Assembly (NCBI GenBank): GCA_947476295.1
Contig: CANJQC010000006.1
Coordinates: 1-64,000 of the forward strand
DNA from: Planctomycetaceae bacterium
GTDB lineage: Bacteria > Planctomycetota > Planctomycetia > Planctomycetales > Planctomycetaceae
Direction: 5' to 3'
Length of the DNA stretch: 64,000 bases
This document shows, piece after piece, positions 58,274 through 64,000 of this stretch (the first letter of the stretch is position 1; every line of letters begins with the position of its first letter). The translations under genes were made by a program, and so were the position numbers. The notes beneath the pieces are model-generated. The model was not told the DNA's origin and ran no database searches. It saw nothing but the letters and a program-made list of their open reading frames with translations.

Positions 58274-58759
58274 CTATGGTGCTGGTGAAACCGGCGTTAA
58301 GGTCGCTGGCTCCGCCTTTGGCCTTGATGCCGCAACCTTGGCGATTCCGCTCATCGCCACAATCAAAAGGCCGAGCAGAATCGCGATCGTCGTCCATTTG
58401 GCGGCGTTATCGCGAAACTTCTGAGTTCCCTTTGATCGTCCCACGAGCACAAATGCAATGATGAACACACCCGCCGCCAAGATGATCTTGGCGTCAACCA
58501 TCGCATGCCACAGTCCGTCACCTTTATGCAGGGGAAGAGCTTTGACATAATTGTAGATACCGCTCAACAGCAAGCCGCCAATCGCGGCATGAACGAATCT
58601 CTTCCATCGGCCACGAACAGCTTCCTTAAGCTCCTGCGATTGATCTTTTAACACAGGCCCAACTACAAACTTCAGGCAAATCGAGCCGCCCAGGAGGACG
58701 ATCGCTGAGCCGATATGCAGCCAGCGGGAAACAATGCCGAGTATCAGATCGAGATCCAT
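58274..58759 (-). CDS. CopD-like membrane protein
   Basis: About 161 residues with four hydrophobic helices. LGIVSRWLHIGSAIVLLGGS near the N-terminus has the His found in CopD/copper-resistance-D-like and related DUF proteins; WKRFVHAAIGGLLLSGIYNY and WHAMVDAKIILAAGVFIIAF follow. The ATG at 58759 fits family starts. A GTG at 58804 overlapping the stop of the upstream methyltransferase gene (GTGA) is an equally real possibility and would add 15 residues. A redox or metal role is only suggested by the family name. Confidence 0.8.
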   Translation of the reverse strand: MDLDLILGIVSRWLHIGSAIVLLGGSICLKFVVGPVLKDQSQELKEAVRGRWKRFVHAAIGGLLLSGIYNYVKALPLHKGDGLWHAMVDAKIILAAGVFIIAFVLVGRSKGTQKFRDNAAKWTTIAILLGLLIVAMSGIAKVAASRPKAEPATLTPVSPAP

Positions 58760-58800
58760 AGAAAAACTTTCAAACAATTCAAACAGTTGGTCAGAGAACT

Positions 58801-59583
58801 TCACTTCCGTCGTAACACAAACACGACATCTTCGGTCATTCCGCTCACCACATGCGGCTGCCGGATGTTGTAGGAAAAGTCATACGTTTCGGCGATCTCC
58901 AGCTGAGGCACGGATTTCACAAGCGACAAAAACTGTGAATGCCTGTAAGTACGATATTCCATGTGATCCACAATCCGCATTCGTTTCGTCGGAGTAAACA
59001 CGTCGATATTGAGGCCGAGGTGTTCCAGACGCTTCTTACGATCAATTCCCTTGGACCACATGTGCGAATTGACCACAAGATTGCCGCGCCGTGCTGACCA
59101 GCTTTCTTCCTGCATTGGTGGACAGGACGTTGGCTCCAGATGAATACCCAGCACATACAGCCCGCCTTTAGTCATCGCTTTGGCCATGCATTCGAGATGA
59201 CTGCGTGCCTGCTTTTCGGTCGCGAGGTGGCGAAAACTGTTGATCATGTTGAAGGAGGCGTCGAACTTCTTCTTTACCTTGAAGTCCGACATATCACCAA
59301 CGACAACGGCCTCCGGCAGTTTGTATTTTCTCAGGCGTTCGTTGCAGAAATCAACCGCCTTTGAATTCAGATCATTGCCTGCCACATCATAACCGGATCG
59401 GCCCAGCTTAATCAGCAGCCGCCCGGTGCCACACGCAGGTTCGAAGACTCGCTTCACGTCGCAGCCCGCGTGTTTGGCGAAGCAGGCCTTCAGGAACCGA
59501 AATTCCGCCGCCACGTCCGATCCAAATAGAAGGTCGTAGTACTTGGGATAGTCGTAGATGCTGGCGGCAACTTCAATCGACAT
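58801..59583 (-). CDS. Class I SAM-dependent methyltransferase
   Basis: The 260-residue protein has the Rossmann methyltransferase core: YDLLFGSDVAAEFRFL, motif I VFEPACGTGRLLIKLGRSGY (about 46-65), the acidic GNDLNSKAVDF, motif II GDMSDFKVKKKFDASFNMIN and GGLYVLGIHLEP. The substrate is not evident; the type is like many small-molecule methyltransferases. It leads the minus-strand series methyltransferase - CopD-like - pyrD - trpS, but a shared pathway is not implied. Confidence 0.88.
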   Translation of the reverse strand: MSIEVAASIYDYPKYYDLLFGSDVAAEFRFLKACFAKHAGCDVKRVFEPACGTGRLLIKLGRSGYDVAGNDLNSKAVDFCNERLRKYKLPEAVVVGDMSDFKVKKKFDASFNMINSFRHLATEKQARSHLECMAKAMTKGGLYVLGIHLEPTSCPPMQEESWSARRGNLVVNSHMWSKGIDRKKRLEHLGLNIDVFTPTKRMRIVDHMEYRTYRHSQFLSLVKSVPQLEIAETYDFSYNIRQPHVVSGMTEDVVFVLRRK

Positions 59584-59985
59584 GCAGTAAACTTCAGAAT
59601 GTTTTAGTGGCTTCAGGGCTGGCCCGCACCTTAGAGCGTAGCAATTCTGGTGCGCAGCTTACCGTCTCTACGCATGAAAGCAGCAGGCTGGGCAACGGGA
59701 ACCCTGAAAAAAACAGCGTCTGCAGGTTTTTCGCAACTTTTGGCCAGCATGAGAAGCCTTTGCGAATCTCAATAACAGTTATCTATCTGGTGTTGAACGT
59801 TGAATTCCAGGTCGATATGCTTCCCCGCTTGCGAAAAACCGGGCTCAAGAGGAACTATGGTTCCACAGGCTGGTTTGCAGATTAGAAATTTGAGGGTTCC
59901 GACGGCTCAGGCAGGAATGCTGCATCCCTCAAACACATATTGAATTCACTGGTTTCTAACGAGTTTTGATTCAGGGTGCTCCCAG
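59584..59985. other. Divergent intergenic region between methyltransferase and L25 genes
   Basis: This 402-base region should contain the promoters for the leftward methyltransferase series and the rightward L25-pth-S6-ssb-L9-dnaB series. I see no gene, repeat or convincing promoter boxes. Confidence 0.45.
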
Positions 59986-60543
59986 ATGTCGCAGGATCTT
60001 CTTTTGAAGGCAGAACGCCGTACAACACTCGGCAAAGTTGAGACTCGCCGCTTGCGCAGCACGGGTCGAGTGCCAGCAAATATCTATGGGATGGGCAAGG
60101 CAGGCGTGTCCGCCTCCGTGTGCGGTGATGCCGTCGGTAGACTGGTCGCAACACTGTCGTCGGTTGTGGATGTGGAAGTAGACGGAACGGTCGATAAGGC
60201 TGTTGTGCAGGAATTGCAATGGGACGTGTTCAGCACGAAAGTGCTGCATGTGGATTTGCGTCGCGTCGACCCAAGTGGTCGTGCAACCGTCGATGTCGCT
60301 CTGGAGCTGCGTGGTGAGGCAGTTGGCTTGAAAGACGGTGGAGCCGTTCGTCAGTTGTCAAAAGTCGTCACGATCGACTGTCCGGATTTTCGAATTCCAA
60401 AGTCGATTGTTGTGCGAATGGGGGCTTTGCAGATTGGGGATGCCGTCAAAGCCAGTGACCTTCAACTGCCAAATCATGCCAGGTTGGTGACGTCGGCAGA
60501 CGAAGTACTTGTCGAGCTATATGATTCTCGCAAGGCAGTTTAG
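59986..60543 (+). CDS. rplY: 50S ribosomal protein L25 (general stress protein Ctc form)
   Basis: The 185-residue protein is the longer two-domain form of L25. The N-terminal 5S rRNA-binding domain has LKAERRTTLGKVETRRLRST and GRVPANIYG, and the C-terminal TL5/Ctc domain begins around 95 (HVDLRRVDPSGRATVDVALE). It binds 5S rRNA on the large subunit. It is followed 26 bases later by pth, a common pairing (ctc-pth). Confidence 0.94.
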   Translation: MSQDLLLKAERRTTLGKVETRRLRSTGRVPANIYGMGKAGVSASVCGDAVGRLVATLSSVVDVEVDGTVDKAVVQELQWDVFSTKVLHVDLRRVDPSGRATVDVALELRGEAVGLKDGGAVRQLSKVVTIDCPDFRIPKSIVVRMGALQIGDAVKASDLQLPNHARLVTSADEVLVELYDSRKAV

Positions 60544-60569
60544 GTAATGGCTGGGCCGGTTCCGGGTTC

Positions 60570-61148
60570 ATGCCGATGAAACTGGTTGTGGGGCTTGGAA
60601 ATCCGGGTGCTCAATACGTTGGCACTCGCCATAACGCGGGTTTCGATGTGATTGTGGAGCTTGTGCGGCGTTGGCAGCCGGGCAAGTCGCAGATGAAATT
60701 TTCGTCGGAGATCTGGGAAGTCTTTGCCGATAAGGGCAAGGTCTTGCTGATCACGCCGACAACGTATATGAATCGAAGCGGCGAAGCTGTGCAGCAGATC
60801 ACCCGTTTCTATCAGGTCTTACCGCAAGACGTGGCGGTTGTTTGTGATGATATTAATCTTCCGCTGGGTCGGGTTCGCTGGCGAGCCAGTGGATCGGCCG
60901 GCGGTCAAAAAGGGTTGGCCGACATTATTCAAAGTTTGGGGACTGATGAAATTCCTCGACTGCGACTGGGTGTCGGGCGTCCTCCTGGGCAGATGGATGC
61001 TGCCGCATTTGTTTTGTCTCGCTTTCGCTCTGAGGAGCGTGGAGAGTCAGAAATAATGACAGCGATTGCTGCAGATTCTGTGGAAGCATGGGTTGCGGAT
61101 GGTGTTGTCAGTGTGATGAATCGATTCAATCGTTCATCGGAAGAATAG
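60570..61148 (+). CDS. pth: Peptidyl-tRNA hydrolase
   Basis: This 192-residue enzyme has KLVVGLGNPGAQYVGTRHNA with the catalytic His in RHNAG, LITPTTYMNRSGEAVQQI, VCDDINLPLGRVRWRASGSA and GGQKGLADIIQSLGTDEIPR. It frees tRNA from peptidyl-tRNA that has dropped off ribosomes. It lies between the L25 and S6 genes. An in-frame second ATG two codons later is a possible alternative start. Confidence 0.96.
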   Translation: MPMKLVVGLGNPGAQYVGTRHNAGFDVIVELVRRWQPGKSQMKFSSEIWEVFADKGKVLLITPTTYMNRSGEAVQQITRFYQVLPQDVAVVCDDINLPLGRVRWRASGSAGGQKGLADIIQSLGTDEIPRLRLGVGRPPGQMDAAAFVLSRFRSEERGESEIMTAIAADSVEAWVADGVVSVMNRFNRSSEE

Positions 61149-61254
61149 TATTCTAATTCAAACCAGCGTGTTGTAAGGTCAGTCGGTTCCCGGCACAGCG
61201 AAGTCCTCTTCGGGTTAGCGTCGTCAGGGTTGTTTTTTCAGGAGCAGTCGTTTC

Positions 61255-61707
61255 GTGTCAGCCGTAGCAGAAAACCCAGTGCGACAGCATTTTTATGAAG
61301 GCATGTTCCTTGTTGACAGTGGCAAATTTGCGACTGACTCGGACGCCGTGATCAACGAAATCATGACGGTTCTTGCCAAGGCAGGTGCGACCGTGGTCGC
61401 TCACCGTCCATGGCAGGACGGAAAGCTGGCCTATGAGATCCAGGGCATGAAGAAGGGCCTTCACTACATTGTGTGTTTCACAATGCGTGGTGCCGGAATG
61501 AAGACACTGATTCGACAGTGCCAGTTGAACGAGACGATCATCCGTCAGATGGTTATCGCACACTCTCAGCACATCTTTGATGCAACAGTGGCGTCCCTTA
61601 CGGGCGCTGCATCGTCGCAGGCAGCAGAAGCACCTGAGAGCGAGCGGCCAGCACGTGGGCGGAGCGATCGCCGACGCGATGATGCTGGCCCCGAAGACGA
61701 CGAATAG
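61255..61707 (+). CDS. rpsF: 30S ribosomal protein S6
   Basis: The 150-residue product has a GTG start and the S6 fold: [40 protein letters not shown] and [19 protein letters not shown]. It carries an additional Ala/Glu/Arg-rich tail (about 120-150) longer than in E. coli without glutamate additions. It normally pairs with S18 on the platform of the small subunit; rpsR is not between this gene and rplI, where it is usually found. Confidence 0.94.
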   Translation: MSAVAENPVRQHFYEGMFLVDSGKFATDSDAVINEIMTVLAKAGATVVAHRPWQDGKLAYEIQGMKKGLHYIVCFTMRGAGMKTLIRQCQLNETIIRQMVIAHSQHIFDATVASLTGAASSQAAEAPESERPARGRSDRRRDDAGPEDDE

Positions 61708-61775
61708 GTTTGAAGGATTGGGCGGAGGGGCTGCCCAGTCCCAAGTTGTGTGTAGAGTCCGGAACGGAGCGACTC

Positions 61776-62354
61776 ATGGCCTCATTTAACAAAGTTATCC
61801 TAGTCGGTAACCTGACGCGCGATCCAGAGGTGCGGTACATTCCTAGTGGAACCGCAGTGTGTGATATTTCGCTTGCGGTCAACAGTCAGTGGACAGATCG
61901 CAAGACGAATGAACGCAAGGAAGAAGTGACCTTTGTCGAGGTTACTCTGTGGGGCCGTACGGCGGAGATCGCCGGTGAGTATTTGGCGAAGGGACGGCCG
62001 GTTCTGATTGAGGGTCGGCTGAGCCTAGATTCATGGGAAGACAAAGAAACGGGACAGAAGCGTTCCAAGTTGAAGGTAATTGCCGACGGAATGCAGTTAC
62101 TGGGAAGTCGCGATGGTGGAGGGGGCTCAGGCGGCGGTGGATCGACGGGTGCGGGCAGTGGCGGAAGCACGGCAGCTCGAGGACCAGCACGACAGGCTTC
62201 CGCACCTTCTCAACCGCCGGGAAATCGTGGAAACGACAGCCGTGTGAATGAGAGCGGAAATGACCGCGGCGGTGACGCGGATTCCTATCGGTCTCCCGAT
62301 CAGACATTTTACGATGACATGCCCTCTGGTGGGGGCGACGAGGTTCCTTTCTAG
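61776..62354 (+). CDS. ssb: Single-stranded DNA-binding protein
   Basis: This 192-residue protein has an OB-fold DNA-binding domain (about 1-108: [53 protein letters not shown]), a Gly/Ser-rich flexible linker, and the acidic C-terminal tip ending DEVPF that recruits partner proteins. I start at 61776, after GGAG, since upstream codons are not family-like. It follows rpsF by 68 bases and precedes rplI, the conserved order. Confidence 0.96.
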   Translation: MASFNKVILVGNLTRDPEVRYIPSGTAVCDISLAVNSQWTDRKTNERKEEVTFVEVTLWGRTAEIAGEYLAKGRPVLIEGRLSLDSWEDKETGQKRSKLKVIADGMQLLGSRDGGGGSGGGGSTGAGSGGSTAARGPARQASAPSQPPGNRGNDSRVNESGNDRGGDADSYRSPDQTFYDDMPSGGGDEVPF

Positions 62355-62462
62355 GGAATCTGTAAGACTCGATGGTTTTGATGATAATTTCTAGTGATCG
62401 AACGGGGGTTTCCAGCGATGGTACTGCTCGATCAGGAATGGTGAATAAGGAATCGGTTTCCG

Positions 62463-62951
62463 ATGGCTCGCGCAGTTCAATCAACTTCACGCAATGTAGA
62501 AGTCCTTCTCGTACACGACGTTGACAATCTTGGTCAGCGGGGTGAAATCGTTCGGGTCAAGCCCGGTTATGCCCGCAACTTTCTTTTGCCGCAGGGCAAA
62601 GCGACCGTTGCGACACATCAGAACAAGCGGATGGTCGAAAAACACAAGGAACGCCTCGCTGCAATCGAAGTGGGCCGCGTTAAGCAGCTTCAGCGCATCG
62701 CTGATGCCGTGAGCAAGTACAGCGCGACAATCGAAGCTCATGCGACGGCCGACAATCATCTGTACGGTTCCGTTGTGGCACGTGACATCAGCGAAGCACT
62801 CAAAGCAGCCGGACATCCAGTCGAGGCCGAGCATGTTCGTCTCGACGGGCCGATTAAAGAGCTGGGCATGTATACCGTTAAACTGAAGTTCCACGACAAG
62901 GTCCAGAGCGAAGTCAAGGTCTGGGTTGTGCCTTCAGCGACCAGCGGTTGA
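62463..62951 (+). CDS. rplI: 50S ribosomal protein L9
   Basis: The 162-residue product has the L9 N-terminal domain (LLVHDVDNLGQRGEIVRVKP and GYARNFLLPQGKA), the long connecting helix (about 50-85) and the C-terminal RNA-binding domain (LYGSVVARDISEALKAAGHP). An N-terminal extension of about 12 residues precedes the canonical start. A hairpin terminator lies about 140 bases downstream. Confidence 0.95.
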   Translation: MARAVQSTSRNVEVLLVHDVDNLGQRGEIVRVKPGYARNFLLPQGKATVATHQNKRMVEKHKERLAAIEVGRVKQLQRIADAVSKYSATIEAHATADNHLYGSVVARDISEALKAAGHPVEAEHVRLDGPIKELGMYTVKLKFHDKVQSEVKVWVVPSATSG

Positions 62952-63087
62952 TCGTCGAGTCCAGCGGCGGGCCGGGATGCCTTAGCACTCGGACCTCCGC
63001 TCGGATCGATCGACGACTGGCAGATCGTCGAGGGCGAAATATAAAAACGGCGAGTGTGGTGATTGGCCCTCTTGCAGGACAAATCAG

Positions 63088-63121
63088 AATCCTCAGACAT
63101 TGAATTGTCTGGGGATTTTTT
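63088..63121 (+). terminator. Rho-independent terminator after rplI
   Basis: A 12-base stem (63088-63099 with 63106-63117) with one G-T wobble and a six-base loop is followed by TTTT. It would end the L25-to-L9 transcript before dnaB, which begins 56 bases later with its own ribosome-binding site. Confidence 0.8.
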
Positions 63122-63176
63122 CTGGATGGAGCGACATGTTTTCGCTGCGCAAGCGAATCATGGGAAGTCAGGAACG

Positions 63177-64000
63177 ATGGCAGACGACAGACTCAAACTT
63201 CCTCCGCAGAATCTGGACGCCGAACGCGGCGTGCTGGGCAGTATTTTGCTGATGAACGAAGCCATCGACGAAGTCGGTGAATCACTCAAAGCCGAACACT
63301 TCTATAGTGACGCACATCAGAAGATGTATTCGGCCATTCACCGGCTGTATGAAAACGGCATTCGAGGCATCGATGCCATCACGCTGGCCGAAGAACTGGT
63401 GAGACGCGGCGAATTTGAAGACGTGGGCGGTGCGGGTTATCTGGCACAAATTCTGGAAGCCGTGCCACACGCCGCGCATGTGCGTTATTACGCCAGCATC
63501 GTCCGCGAAAAATGGATGCAGCGCAGTCTGATCTATGCGTGTACGGAGATTCTCAGCGAGAGCTACGAAGCCAGCAATGACGTAGAAGGTCTGCTGCAAA
63601 ACGCTGAACGTCGGATCTTTTCGATTCTGGAATCACAGGGTGATACCGCCAGTTTTGCGATCGCCGATATTTTGCTTGAAGCCTTCGCTCGCATCGAGGA
63701 GCGACAGCATACCGCCGGTGACGTCACTGGAATCACCAGCGGTTTTGCAGATCTGGATCATCAGACAACAGGCTTTCAGCCGACGGAACTTATCATCCTC
63801 GCAGCGCGTCCCAGCATGGGTAAGACCGCTCTGGTGTGCAACATTGCCGAAGCCGTCGCGAGAAAATCCAGCAAGGGGGTGTTGCTGTTCAGTCTGGAAC
63901 AGTCAAATCTTGAACTCGCGGAGCGATTTCTATCCATCACGGCACGCATTGACAGTCATGCCCTGCGATCCGGAACACTCACTAATGCACAGCACGATCA
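63177..64000 (+). CDS. dnaB: Replicative DNA helicase DnaB (3' end beyond the window)
   Basis: The gene starts at the ATG at 63177 after AGGAA and runs off the end; about 274 residues are visible. The N-terminal primase-interacting domain (PQNLDAERGVLGSILLMNEA, FYSDAHQKMYSAIHRLYENG, GGAGYLAQILEAVPHAAHV) is complete. The RecA-like motor domain begins with ITSGFADLDHQTTGFQPTEL and Walker A ARPSMGKTAL near 213-222, then LLFSLEQSNLELAERFL. DnaB is the hexameric helicase of the replication fork. Its place after rplI is widely conserved. Confidence 0.96.
   Translation, partial: MADDRLKLPPQNLDAERGVLGSILLMNEAIDEVGESLKAEHFYSDAHQKMYSAIHRLYENGIRGIDAITLAEELVRRGEFEDVGGAGYLAQILEAVPHAAHVRYYASIVREKWMQRSLIYACTEILSESYEASNDVEGLLQNAERRIFSILESQGDTASFAIADILLEAFARIEERQHTAGDVTGITSGFADLDHQTTGFQPTELIILAARPSMGKTALVCNIAEAVARKSSKGVLLFSLEQSNLELAERFLSITARIDSHALRSGTLTNAQHD

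Overview
The window looks like chromosomal DNA of a planctomycete (Planctomycetota, probably Planctomycetaceae/Fuerstiella-like; the rank below phylum is inference). Pointers are the moderate GC content, the RDD/SpoIIM/DUF4129/DUF4350/MoxR/DUF58 operon, a DUF1501 protein, a GAF-HlyD fusion, a small LSm-like protein next to ATP sulfurylase, long proteins with spacious intergenic gaps, and many short dispersed palindromic repeats. I see no rRNA, tRNA, CRISPR array, transposase or prophage.

Layout. 1-2674: palindromic repeat and a minus-strand lipoprotein of unknown function. 3220-7632: DEAH-box helicase hrpA carrying an in-frame repeat insertion. 7922-15407: tightly overlapped plus-strand operon RDD - SpoIIM-like - membrane protein - DUF4129 - DUF4350 - MoxR ATPase - DUF58, a membrane-associated chaperone/vWA-type module. 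15677-18467: lipid-linked sugar transfer cluster (GT2, LpxB N-terminal-like protein, ArnT-like GT39), followed by a DUF1501 protein. 20249-22317: small protein, lactonase-type beta-propeller and an SGNH-hydrolase relic. 22350-25522: a consensus-like sigma70 promoter followed by a tetraheme cytochrome c, a Tat-exported 4x[4Fe-4S] protein and an NrfD-type quinol subunit, with no catalytic subunit. 25858-35822 (all minus): sulfite reductase, nuoI, DUF2203, nuoA, nuoC, nuoD, metH. 36086-41853: a very large protein that I read as PPi-type PEP carboxykinase, and an unassigned 633-aa protein. 42037-46907: frr, dgkA, hisB, hisC, a small conserved protein, sat. 47403-55904: an unassigned 247-aa protein, GAF-HlyD adaptor, secreted beta-propeller-like protein, zinc-ribbon protein, T2SS-F protein and a PAS-GAF-receiver protein. 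56118-59583 (minus): methyltransferase, CopD-like protein, pyrD, trpS. 59986-64000 (plus): L25, pth, S6, ssb, L9 and the start of dnaB.

Genes acting together: sat (45648) and sulfite reductase (34122) belong to assimilatory sulfate reduction, which supplies sulfide for homocysteine, while metH makes methionine from homocysteine. nuoI/A/C/D are complex I subunits in a rearranged, partial cluster. hisB/hisC, pyrD and trpS are ordinary anabolism and translation genes; L25-pth-S6-ssb-L9-dnaB is a translation/replication block that lacks rpsR.

Most noteworthy: several different families of short palindromic repeats, each built as two inverted arms around a spacer, occur both between genes and in-frame inside conserved genes (hrpA, metH, the DUF4129 gene and probably the secreted beta-propeller gene). 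They thereby add 25-55 residue segments to otherwise standard proteins, a situation resembling the Rickettsia palindromic elements.
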